Shown in pieces: positions 1-9,435 of a DNA stretch of 64,000 bases (its first letter is position 1; the number at the start of each line of letters is the position of its first letter). Below the pieces are notes generated by a model, which saw only the letters and a list, made by a program, of their open reading frames with translations, had not been told where the DNA came from and did not search any database. Made by a program: the position numbers and the translations under genes. Source of the DNA: Ceratopteris richardii (lineage: Eukaryota > Streptophyta > Polypodiopsida > Polypodiales > Pteridaceae); NCBI GenBank assembly GCA_020310875.1, contig CM035423.1:134236696-134300695 (forward strand), read 5' to 3'.

Positions 1-600
1 GTCTGTCAATCGCGATTGACAGAGGTGTCCGTCGGGCCTGTCAGTCGCGATCGACAGTGTCAATCGCGATCGACAGAGTCGATCGTGGCTGTCAATCGCG
101 ATCGACGGTATCAATCGCGATCGACACGTCCGGATTTTTCGCCGAGATTTCAGTCAATCGGGGGCCTATCAGTCGCGATGGACACGTGGCTACGCGCAAA
201 AGTCAATCAATCGTGGAATTTCAGTCAATCGCGATCGACGGTGTCAATCGCGACTGACAGAGGTGTCGGTCATGGCTGTCGATCGCGATCGACGGTATCA
301 ATCGCGATTGACAGGGTCCTACGTGGCAGTCAGTCGATCGTGGAGGTCTGTCGATCGCGATTGACAGGGTCTGTCGGTCGCGATTGACAGGGTCTGTCGG
401 TCGCGATTGACAGGGTCTGTCGGTCGCGATTGACAGAGGCTGTCATTCGCGATTGACAGAAAACCTCGGAATTTTTCTACTGTTTTTAATGTTTTAGGAT
501 GTGCTCCTTGTGCTTGTTCTAGTGGTGCACTCAATTTTGTGAAAAGCCAAAAATTTCTGTCAGTCGCGATCGACAGAAGCCTGCGACCGCGAGACAGTTT
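1..600. repeat. TCGCGA-centred palindromic leader array
   Basis: Many copies of an 18-bp near-palindrome, TGTCRATCGCGATYGACA, each centred on TCGCGA. Spacing is irregular over 1-350. Around 361-440 it settles into a 23-bp period (at least three copies). An array-free gap lies at about 465-555, with one or two further copies at 556-600. It sits in the untranslated leader of a minus-strand family-L element. Open frames across it (for example 16-387) are low-complexity by-products, not genes. Confidence 0.85.
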
Positions 601-918
601 CAATGATTTTCGTACCTGCCCAGGAAGCTGGGGATGATGATACAGCAAGAACCTGCAATGAAACTCAAGAAACATGCAAAATCCGCACACACAATATCGC
701 TCTCTTGCTCTCTCTCACAAGTGAAATGAGGGAAATGAGGTGGGGAAGGTGATATGATCAAAAAACAAAAATTTTCGCGATGATGGATATGGAGGTGGGA
801 GATGGTGATGATGATGGCGAAGAAAGTAAAAGAAAATCGATGAGAGTGAAGAAAATACCTACGACTCCAACGCGTCAACTCTACGTCTTACCATCACACG
901 CTCGTCGTCAAAGCTCGA

Positions 919-936
919 TCCCCAGCAACGGCGCCA
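919..936 (-). other. Primer binding site (tRNA-Asp type)
   Basis: On the minus strand this reads TGGCGCCGTTGCTGGGGA, one base different from the TGGCGCCGTTGCCGGGGA of the elements at 51272 and 15014. It lies five bases inside the LTR end at 942, where minus-strand DNA synthesis would start. Confidence 0.85.
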
Positions 937-941
937 AAATT

Positions 942-1566
942 TGGTGTAGCTCAGTGATGAGTAGCACCTCCTTTAATGTCAATCCGAGAAGACGTGAGGA
1001 TGGTATGAAGACCTCGAGCAAGTGGCGGCACAAGTGCGTGAGTGAGAAGCACACTAGCATGCACACACATACACACACATGCGCACACACGGCAAGACAA
1101 AGAGGGAGAATCAATGGAGTTCTTAGATTACTTTCAAAAGCTCTTACAAGTTTGTTTCAATTACAATCTAACCTCAAAAATGAGCTCTCTAGCTCTTTTT
1201 ATAGTTTTTGGCTAAGTTTTGGCCCTGTCCAGACCTAGTGTCCGGCCTAGTTAAAAATTAGGTTCCAGGGCTTATTTGAGGGCTCGAACGATATCTAAAA
1301 AATACGAAAATTGGCAGGTAGATACTTCTAAAGCTCCTCAAGCTCAAGGACTCCTTGTCTTGCACAAAATGGAGCTACAAAAAGATGAATTGGTATTTAC
1401 AATGGTGTTTAGTGATGAAAATCACTTTGAATGGGTGTAAAGGATTTGAGAATTTAAAGGTTGCCTTAGTGCTAGATCTGCGTGAGTACTCGTACTTGCT
1501 TCTTCATGAGGAAAATTACTGGCCTATTTGCCAGATCTTTGTTGACTCCCTTGTCTGCTGCTAACA
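942..1566 (-). repeat. 5' LTR of family-L element
   Basis: About 625 bp, beginning TGTTAGCAGC at 1566 and ending GCTACACCA at 942 on the minus strand. It is similar along much of its length to the LTRs at 33420-34052 and 50668-51266, including the conserved end ATCACTGAGCTACACC. A TATA-box-like TATAAAAAG lies at 1195-1203 (minus), at the place where the sister LTRs have TATAAATAG. The exact last base is uncertain by a few positions. Confidence 0.8.
1195..1203 (-). promoter_or_regulatory. LTR TATA box
   Basis: TATAAAAAG on the minus strand, aligned with TATAAATAG at 33794-33802 and 50988-50996 in the other two LTRs of the family. This is the likely start region for the element's own Pol II transcript. 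Confidence 0.6.
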
Positions 1567-2779
1567 CCCACAAATCCCACATTTTTCCACGACCTCACAT
1601 AAGGCTCTCATACCGTTTTGGATGGATATTTGGAGGATCATTTCTTAACCAAACCCTACAGTGTTATATATCGTTGGAAAGCTCTCGACGAGTACTTTCC
1701 AATGATGCAATAATAACTTTGAAATCTTGGATCAATTTTTTACCACACCCCAAAAACCCCTACAACTCCCCATAACTCACCCCTATTCCCACCCAACACA
1801 CAAACCCCACAAACCCCACACAACTCCACACAACTTCACACCCCTCCACGACCCTCCACAAACCCCATAATCTCTCTCAACTCCCAACAACTCACCTCCC
1901 ATATTGCCCACTTAATATGAAGGATCAAAAGCTACTACAAAAATTAGGTGAAGGATGTGCTTCTCAGGGTCATTCAAACATCACGGGCGGCACAAAATGA
2001 GGATCTCAGCTTGCATTCAAAAGTGACAGTAAAGGTGTAAGTGGTAAAAGTAAAAGTGGAGAAATGAGTGTTGCCACCAACCATTCATGACGACTGCCTA
2101 TTTTTGAGGATCCAATTCAAATCAAGTGGCATATTTGATTTACCCCTCCAATCTTGGGCAATCAATTGGCGCATGATCAGTGGACGTGAGGAATCGGCAA
2201 GGCACTCTTGGCCTATTGGAGTCTATAAAAGCAATGGATTTGTGTTCATTTGGATACATTCAGATACACACATTTACATACGTACGTACAGAGGTCCTCT
2301 CTTTGCACTTTGTGGCATCAAGCCTACTCTAGGAAGTCACTCTGTGGTGAGGATACAGAGCGTGGGCTTCCCAGTGAGGGCTATTAGCACTATAGTGTGA
2401 AGAGAGTGGCTTGGTTTTGTCATTCAGTGTGAGTCATTGGTATTTCGTGCTCTTCCCCTTTGAGCAAGTCTTCATACTTTGTATTGATCAGTGCGAGTCT
2501 ACATCTAGTTGGGTCCATTGTACGGATTGGAAGAATCTCTTGCAATGATGTTATTTAGTTCTGGAGTGGCATGTTAGCCCAGAGCATAAACATTTGAGCA
2601 TCTCTTTTGCCTATGTTGTAATCATCTGATTCGAACTAAGGAGCGGATGGTCTTCCATTATTGTCATTTTGTCATTAATACTTTCTTTAGTATTCACAAC
2701 TCCGTGCAATCATTGATATCTACCTGCTCACAGAAGTGTTAAAGGGTATATTTCCCTAAGGAGAACCTCCCTTGAGTAG
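1567..2779. other. No gene seen; C-rich tract and lone TATA-like site
   Basis: This 1.2 kb lies between the family-L LTR and gypsy-1. About 1738-1905 is a low-complexity C/A-rich stretch (CCCCACAAACCCC-like words). CTATAAAAGC at about 2222-2231 resembles a plant TATA box and could be the remains of an LTR promoter upstream of the gypsy-1 gag. I found no LTR here that matches sequence after 27121, and no primer binding site, so the 5' end of gypsy-1 is undefined. No convincing coding region. Confidence 0.5.
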
Positions 2780-2809
2780 GTGAAGTACTGGAATGCTTGC
2801 TACATGCTC

Positions 2810-4072
2810 CTATTAAAAGTAGATACCCCAGTACCTCCTCTACAGTATCCAAAGAACCGCCAGCCTAGGGTACTTAATTTGCTAAGGACGACTCCGGGAG
2901 GTAGAAGTACAACTAGGTCTAACTCAGTTGTCAAGAAAGTAAAGAACGTTATTAGTGATTCCGGTCATATTCCGGTGGAACGTGTTACGCCTCTGGTAAA
3001 TTCGGGTACAATTTCGGCACAGTCTGTCGAAGATATAGTAACTCCAGAATCTACCAGGACGCAGCCTGAAGTCAGTTTAACAACATTGGGTAAAGATTCA
3101 AATCTGTTTACGACTAGAAACACCTTAGCCAAACAAATTAGTGAAGGAGAAAAAGCACCTTGTTTTGGTGAAGATTTGACACATTCCGGTTTTATTTCGG
3201 TAACAGTTACTGAAAGATCGCAGTTTTCCGGTGATAGTTTATCATTTCTCGGTGAATCTTCAGCCCAGTCACCGCTATTGGGAGTAAGCTTCCCTACATT
3301 TGACATCAAGAAGGAAGGTAGCTTGTTTGAAACCGAGATTCAAAACATACTGAACAAGATTATCGAACCGGAAAGTGCACAGGCCGACGATACAGATTCT
3401 GATAGTTCAGATATTCAGCCCCGGGATATAGAAGATAGTCACAATACAACCATCAGAGCCATGAACGGACAACAACAACAGCAGCAACAACAACAACAGT
3501 AGCAACAACAACAACTATGCCCACCAAGGCCGACTCCAACAGGAGTGACGTACACCAAATCTGGTGGATTCCCAGGAGATGACCCGGATGCTCATGTATG
3601 CACATTTGAGATAAGTTACGCAGTGCTCAACCATCCACCTGATCCGGCGTATAAGGCTATTGTTTTCCAATCGACATTGGTTAATGAAGCAGCTAGATGG
3701 CTTACAGAATATGATATTAACCATTTCGGCACCTATGAAGCAGTAAGGGATGCCTTTTTGCAGAGATTCAGGCTAAAGAAGAATCCAGCGGAAATTTTTG
3801 ACTACTTGCAAAACAATAGACAGAAGATAAATCAAACAGTACAGGAATACGCCACTCTATTCAGGACTCATTTGAGACAGTTACCACCAGCACATGCCAA
3901 CCTACTGGATGACGTTATTACTCAATGGTTTATCAATGGATTGACTCCACAACTTAAACAGATTATGATCATACGTTGTGTAGGAGCTATGACGCTAGAT
4001 GCAGTGATTGCAATGGCTTTGCAGCTGGAAAACAAGGTTGGAGGATTTACAGAAGACTTGGAATGGTTATAA
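2810..4072 (+). pseudogene. gag: Gypsy-1 gag: N-terminal region and capsid domain
   Basis: The first ATG in frame is at about 2810. The N-terminal 220 residues are polar and low-complexity and end in a glutamine run. A TAG at 3500-3502 interrupts that run where CAG is expected. Reading on in the same frame gives a retrotransposon gag/capsid domain (about 3545-4050), with the usual helical pattern around WLTEYDINHFGTYEAV, FLQRFR and LPPAHANLLDDVI. The frame closes at 4072. The zinc knuckles continue in another frame, so a frameshift lies near 4055-4075. In an active copy this would be the structural protein of cytoplasmic virus-like particles. Confidence 0.8.
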
Positions 4073-4802
4073 GGCAAATAAAAATGTTGCAGAAGACCCG
4101 ACCAGACAAATGTACTGCACTACATGCAAGAATTCAGGCCATACTAGTGCCACTTGTGCACTTAATCAGTTGTTTTGTGCTATCTGCAACACTACCGGAC
4201 ACACCACCGAAAACTGCGCATATAACGCCAAAGTACAAGAACCAGCAACTGTCAATGCAATTAAACAAGAACCAGGGTAGCCAACCAATCACTATGTACC
4301 TCCGCAAATGAGAAACAACCAGCAACAAGGATATCGAAATTACAAAGGATAGAGAAATAATAACTACAATGCAAGCCGCTGGCAGGTCGGACCAACACCG
4401 AAAAATCCCAATTTTCCACCACCGCGCTGTCATTTTTGTGGTGAATTTGGTCACATTAGAAGATTTTGTAAGGATGCAGCTGAGTATGATCAGAGGAAGA
4501 AAGAACGTCAAAACCCAATGGCTAATATGGTACAAATCACACCAGTAGAAACACACACTGCAGTAATTCAGACCCGATCCGGTAAACAACTGCAACCAGC
4601 AGCAGAAATATTTGAACCAGGCATACGTGAACAATAAAGGATGTATGATAAAGCTAGTCAATGGACCACCGCAGAACCTCCAGTCTTCCCAGATCCTATT
4701 CCGGTGACCTAGACTCCGTTAACCGAGGAAGGAACACAACAACAGGATTCTAATTCAGTAGCAGGCACATCATCTTCAGCAGGCGCATCATCTTCAGAAT
4801 CT
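4073..4802 (+). pseudogene. gag: Gypsy-1 gag nucleocapsid with three CCHC zinc knuckles
   Basis: Three CX2CX4HX4C knuckles can be read in frame: CTTCKNSGHTSATC (about 4114-4155), CAICNTTGHTTENC (about 4177-4218) and CHFCGEFGHIRRFC (about 4429-4470). They would bind the element's RNA for packaging. In-frame stops at 4278, 4350, 4635 and 4710 break the frame; each can come from a Gln codon by one C-to-T change. After the third knuckle the sequence is polar and low-complexity, leading into the protease region. Confidence 0.8.
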
Positions 4803-5657
4803 GTGGAAAATACAATCCAATCACAAAAGGCCTGGGAAATTTTATCTAAAGCATCCATCACTCTTCCTCTAGGCCAATTACTCGCACTAGTACCAGGAGT
4901 TCAACAACAATTCCAACAACAGTTCAGTCTTGTGCCTTCTTGCATTCCAGCAACAGCCACAGTGCAACCGAAACCTGATTCTACGGTCGATCATTCAGTT
5001 CCTTTAATTACGGTATGGTATAAAAATCATAAAATCACACAAGTACTAATTGATGGAGGATCTGGTGTCAACATTGCTACTGTTGCACTGTGTAAAAAGT
5101 TATGGTGGACCGAAATCGAACCAGTTCAGTTTTTTGTCAGAATGGCCGACCAATCAAGAGTCCATCCCGTAGGACTTGTACAAAATGTACCAATAACTTT
5201 ACAAGGTACAACATTTAAAATGACCTTTGTCATACTAGAATTACCAGAATCCACCCTTGATTATAATCTCCTTTTCGGCCGACCTTGGCTGAAGGACGCT
5301 AAGGTGATACAAGATTGGTCTGCACAGGAACTCACTTTCAAAGATAATAATCGTAAATACGTTGTAAAATTAGATGCTATACAACCTTGCGAGTTGCATG
5401 CTAGACCGTATTTTGCAGAACCAGTCCATATGCTAGATGGATTGTCAGATGATGAAGAAGAAGAGTTTCTGAAAAATAACATTGACTTAATCTCCCTAGG
5501 AACTGTTGATCTACAATCTGTTGTAGATAATTGGAATCCTACAGTTTGTACGGTGATGACTGTAATAGAAAAAGATATGAAAGAAGATAAGGCTACCATA
5601 GATGACGCTGATCTACAACAACTTTTTAAGCCAGCTGAGGATACAGAGAAGCCTTGA
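4803..5657 (+). pseudogene. pro: Gypsy-1 retropepsin (aspartic protease) region
   Basis: An open stretch of 284 residues. The active-site motif is LIDGGSGVN (about 5050-5076), with DGG in place of the usual D[ST]G; Tat-type plant gypsy proteases often have this form. The second conserved element, LLFGRPWL, is at about 5268-5291. Retropepsin cuts the Gag-Pol precursor. An acidic tail follows (DDEEEEF near 5450). A TGA at 5655-5657 (CGA expected) separates it from the RT, which continues in the same frame. Confidence 0.85.
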
Positions 5658-6248
5658 CAATTCTATGTTCTAGAAGATCAATTGACCACCTACAGTTTAG
5701 GTGATGAAGAAAATCCACGACCTGTTAAGATAAAGGAGAGCTTACCGGAACTATTTCAAGCAGATTTAATCCAACTACTTCGAGAATTTTCTGATGTATT
5801 TGCATGGGATTACAAAGATATGAAGGGTTTGGACCCACGCATCTATCAACACAGGGTCATGCTGAAGCCGGAAGCAAAACCACTTAAGCAACCCAGCTAC
5901 CGGATGAATCCAAACTATGCATCACAGGTAAAGGCAGAACTTGATAGGCTACTCAAAGTCGGATTCATTGTACCAATAGAGCATGCTGAATGGATCTCAC
6001 CAATTGTTATTGTCCCTAAAAAGAATAAGCAGTTACGAATATGTGTAGATTACCGAAAACTGAACGCAGCTACAATGCCTGATCCATTTCCGCTCCCTTT
6101 TCTTGACACAATGCTTGATAGAGTAGCAGGACATGAAATGTATTCATTCTTAGATGGGTACAGTGGGTATAATCAAGTTAGAATGGCTGAACAGGATATA
6201 CTAAAGACCGCCTTCATTACCAACTGGGGTGTGTTCGCATGTACTGTT
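5658..6248 (+). pseudogene. pol: Gypsy-1 reverse transcriptase, N-terminal half
   Basis: Ty3/gypsy RT up to the palm domain: a linker with SDVFAWDYKDMKGLDP, then VGFIVPIEHAEWISPIVIVPKK, the LRICVDYRKLN block (about 6034-6066) and the FLDGYSGYNQV block (about 6148-6183), which carries the first catalytic aspartate. Coding sequence stops at 6248, after a Val codon, where copia-A1 is inserted. The next gypsy codon is ATG at 22386, in the same phase. Confidence 0.9.
6244..6248. other. Target-site duplication CTGTT (left copy)
   Basis: CTGTT directly precedes the copia-A1 left LTR at 6249 and is repeated at 22381-22385 directly after the right LTR. Removing the insert and one copy restores the gypsy RT reading frame. 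Confidence 0.95.
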
Positions 6249-6802
6249 TGTGAAGAGATGGATAGGTATGTGCTTGAAGATGAAGAGGTGTTGCAAAATC
6301 CTTGATCTACACCAGCCAAATGAACTCCAGGAGTATACGGTGGGCCCTTTAGCTTGCCAATGGATGTATTAGACACCCTATGTACCTTGGAAGATCACTC
6401 TCAAAAAGATAGATCAAAACAGATAAGTTGGAGTTAGCTCAAAGGTGAAAACTTGCTATTCTTGGTTCATACACCTGTCCAGTGTTTTACATAATTCTCT
6501 GAGCACAGCAGCAATTAGCTCAATTCCTCTTGGGGAAGTCTAGGCAACTTAAAGAGCTAACATTCAAGAGTAATCTCATCAAAAATAATGAACCACACAC
6601 TGAGAATGAGTTTTAACAAGTGATGACATCATCCCGATTTTCACGGGCTGCTATAGAAATAGACCAGTGAGCAGAAAAATCAACATAACTAAAAATGTAG
6701 AAATTCAATGATTATGAAAATTTGTATGGTTATACTATACAGTAAGCTGAATCCAACAAGATTTAAATCACTGAATTTGGATAAGTAACCACTGAGAAAT
6801 GT
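6249..6802 (-). repeat. Copia-A1 left LTR, first fragment
   Basis: Matches positions 1-554 of the 1272-bp LTR at 43237-44508 (starts TGTGAAGAGATGG). In minus orientation this is the U5 end. It is cut at 6802 by the LARD insertion and resumes at 15582. Confidence 0.9.
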
Positions 6803-7347
6803 CGTAGACGTTGTAGCATCACAACTCATACTTGTCAAACCAGGAAGCATCTCATGAGACCCAAATGTTTGCGTAGAAGCACTCAGCAGACGTAATGGCG
6901 CTTCGTCAACATATGATTAACAACGTCATCAACAAGAAGATACAACATAAGCATCGCGAATGATACACCTAATCGTAATCACAAGTATAATATCGACGTA
7001 ATCATACATCAATGTGTCACAAGCGTTAGACAAGAAGAGAACAAGCATGCACGCACATCATGACGATGAGAGAGCAAGAGTCTATCTACAAACTAGCATA
7101 ATCTCATTACTTCTCCAAAGAGCTCTCCAAAAGAAGAGGTGGAGACCTCTTTATATACAAAATGGCAAAAAAGCAAGCTATGTGGGATTTCTCAACTGAA
7201 AGGAGAATGAATCCCACTTATTCTCTAGTGTGGCACTCACACACACCTATACAAGAGTGCTTTATTAACTGAATGAAAGGTAGAAAAAGGTACAAACGAT
7301 GATGAAAAAGAAGTGGATCCAAGAAATACATGTTGTATCCTTCAACA
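6803..7347 (-). repeat. LARD 3' LTR
   Basis: 545 bp. On the minus strand it begins TGTTGAAGGATACAAC and ends GCTACAACGTCTACG; the sister LTR ends ...CTACA, so the terminal CA appears mutated here. TATATAAAGAGG at about 7147-7158 (minus) is a good TATA box. The small ORF 7014-7199 is LTR sequence, repeated at 15248-15433, not a gene. Confidence 0.9.
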
Positions 7348-7359
7348 CTCCCCCCCTCC
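7348..7359 (-). other. LARD polypurine tract
   Basis: GGAGGGGGGGAG on the minus strand, directly before the 3' LTR. It would prime plus-strand DNA synthesis and fixes the element's orientation. Confidence 0.85.
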
Positions 7360-7553
7360 TTGACTTTGTCGTCCTCGACAAAGCTTTTGCCAGTATGGAG
7401 CTTCTGTGGAAGAGCGTGTAGGAGTCCCTTTTGATTTGCATGATCCTTGCACCATTGGAGTGCTTTGCGTTATTGCTTTTCTTCATCTTGCTTTTTGTTT
7501 GGAGTCGAGTGCTTTAACTTGGTTCTTTTGCCTCATATGGATGAATATGCTAG

Positions 7554-7555
<2 letters not shown>

Positions 7556-7606
<51 letters not shown>

Positions 7607-7636
7607 CTCTTTTTTTTTTTTTTTTTTTTTTTTTTG
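7556..7636. repeat. (AT)n microsatellite and T-tract
   Basis: About 50 bp of alternating AT followed by about 28 T residues, in the 3' non-coding part of the LARD. Confidence 0.95.
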
Positions 7637-7878
7637 GTGGTAATGGATGGATGATGCATGAGAATGATACGACAAAAATGTAGATGATATATACAAATAG
7701 ATGAAATTAATTCATCTCTTCTTAGTCCAAATGCATGAGTGAGGACTAAGGGTGCATGGGCGGAAAACAAAAAAGTGTCTATGCACGGTCTTGTAATGTG
7801 ACCCTATCTTATGCATACTCTAAAGATGCATACAATAAAAAAAATGGTGCAAAAATGGATGGGTCTTGAGCAAAGTGC

Positions 7879-9435
7879 TCAAGGGTGAGGCGATGATGAG
7901 GCTGTCTCCAAATGTCCAACTCCAAGAGCTGCTTTTTTTCCATCAACCATTTGAAATGGATGATACCTTTGTCCACCATCCTGCAAAAAATTTTTTAAAT
8001 CTATGTACATGTTCCCTCTTTGTGCATGGGTTGAACTAAGTGTGCCGAATGCTTGGCCTTTGGATGAGGCCCTATTTGTGTGCATACTTGGTGTGCATCT
8101 TAAACATATGTTGTGCATTAGGCAAGGTTGGGTCCGACACCCATGGATGCTGCACGAAGAGGTCTTAGGCCGCCAATATGTCTTCGCTTTGTTGATCTTA
8201 GCCTTGAGGTTTCTTCTTGGATCTTTTCTAAGTGTTGACTTGATTTCTTTGGATCCCCTGGTGAGAAGTGCTTGTTGTTGATGATAAGGCATGGTCAATC
8301 TAGACCGTAGATGAGGGGGTTGAGTTTGTATAAGAGCTTTCTTTGGTACCCATATCATAGTGCGATTTGGTTGGGCTCTAAGTAAGTTCTTGGCCACCCA
8401 AATTTGCTTTACATTACAAGGGAGATGTGACTTCTTCATGATGTATAGGTCTTTTGGGCCTTCTATGTGAGTCTTTAGAAAAAACTCATCTTTACATGGG
8501 AAGTTCAACAAAGGTTGAGTTTCTTCACATATATTATGCTCATGTAATGGATCATAAGGTTGTGTGGTTTGAGATTGATCTTGAGATTCAACGATGCATT
8601 TATCTGTATTACACATAGAATCTCTAGATATCACTTTATCTTCCAAAGAACTCATACAAAATTCGTGAGAAGATTCCAAACTTAGAGGAAGGGAGGGCCC
8701 TTCCATATCCTCCAAGCACTTGGAGTCCTCCACTTCATCATTCGTCAAGGTTTCCTGTGACTTACTCAAAGAAAGGTTAGATGAAAAAGCATAAGTGGAA
8801 AGACTATTTTGTGAATTAAGAGCACAATCTTTGAATAGATGATTATGTCCACAATCCATACAATGAGGATAATCATTAGGATTTCCAAAAGACTCACTAT
8901 TGGGGATGGACATAATAGATGGACAAGGCGCTTCAAACCCTTGATGTTCAAAAAACCTTTGAGTGCCTATGACCAAGTCTTCATCTATACCTTCCATGAC
9001 AAAAAATGTTTCAAAAAATTCCATACCATTCACCACAATAGGCAACACAACTTGACCCATGCAATCATAATTTTCACCATTCATGAGGATAGGGGAATGC
9101 GTGGTTAGTTGGATGTTGTCCAAAATAATAGTCACTAAATCAATATGAATTAAATTCCACTCACAATTAGGGTTAACGTAAGCACACATATTTCTATGGT
9201 CATGACCAATGAATACATTTACAAAAGTGTTGCTATGTTCCCTAGTTGCAACTATGGAACCCACCCCTTTAGAAATCCCACCAATTTCCTCTACCCCTCG
9301 TAAATTTTCTCTATTTTCACCTTGATCATGTGTGATTACTGCATGCATTTCAATTTTTTCTTCCTTATTTTGTGCAACCTTTTCCCCCTTCCTTCTCTCT
9401 TTTGCCTTTTTCTTTCCCATGTTTTGTTGAAACAA
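7879..9435 (-). CDS. LARD ORF: inactive retropepsin-like domain plus zinc-knuckle-like motif
   Basis: Intact 518-residue frame in the sense direction of the LARD, starting ATG at 9435. The N-terminus is lysine-rich (GKKKAKERRKGEKV). Residues about 75-175 look like a retropepsin fold: FVNVFIGHDHRNMCAYVNPN where the active-site loop should be, then GQVVLPIVVNGMEFFETFFV and VIGTQRFFEHQGF, the counterpart of the I[IL]G..WL block. The catalytic Asp-Thr/Ser-Gly is replaced by NPN, so protease activity is unlikely. A CMDCGHNHLFKDC motif follows (about residues 200-212); it is a CCHC knuckle one residue short (CX2CX3HX4C). The rest is polar, with two short repeats of I-W-V-[AP]-K type (QIWVAKN, MIWVPKK) like those downstream of the retropepsin at 28158. 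The length and open frame suggest it was recently under selection or is young. Function unknown; I infer a Gag- or RNA-binding role. Confidence 0.6.
   Translation of the reverse strand: MFQQNMGKKKAKERRKGEKVAQNKEEKIEMHAVITHDQGENRENLRGVEEIGGISKGVGSIVATREHSNTFVNVFIGHDHRNMCAYVNPNCEWNLIHIDLVTIILDNIQLTTHSPILMNGENYDCMGQVVLPIVVNGMEFFETFFVMEGIDEDLVIGTQRFFEHQGFEAPCPSIMSIPNSESFGNPNDYPHCMDCGHNHLFKDCALNSQNSLSTYAFSSNLSLSKSQETLTNDEVEDSKCLEDMEGPSLPLSLESSHEFCMSSLEDKVISRDSMCNTDKCIVESQDQSQTTQPYDPLHEHNICEETQPLLNFPCKDEFFLKTHIEGPKDLYIMKKSHLPCNVKQIWVAKNLLRAQPNRTMIWVPKKALIQTQPPHLRSRLTMPYHQQQALLTRGSKEIKSTLRKDPRRNLKAKINKAKTYWRPKTSSCSIHGCRTQPCLMHNICLRCTPSMHTNRASSKGQAFGTLSSTHAQRGNMYIDLKNFLQDGGQRYHPFQMVDGKKAALGVGHLETASSSPHP

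Larger units (their letters stand above)
1..1566 (-). mobile_element. Family-L LTR retrotransposon, 5' part (cut by window start)
   Basis: Read on the minus strand this is a 5' LTR (942-1566), a primer binding site (919-936), a leader (about 600-918) and a tandem palindromic array (1-600). The order and much of the leader match the plus-strand element starting at 50668; both share the stretch just after the primer site that reads GAGCTTTG then ACGAGCGTGTGATGG. Gag should lie beyond the left edge of the window. The LTR also matches 33420-34052, so three copies of this family are present. Confidence 0.8.

Noticed and set aside
16..690. ORFs over the first array
   Set aside because: Translations of the palindromic repeat; no domain, and frames exist on both strands.
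7014..7199. 61-codon ORF identical to one at 15248-15433
   Set aside because: Both lie in the two LARD LTRs and on the strand opposite to its transcription; the identity reflects the LTR pair.
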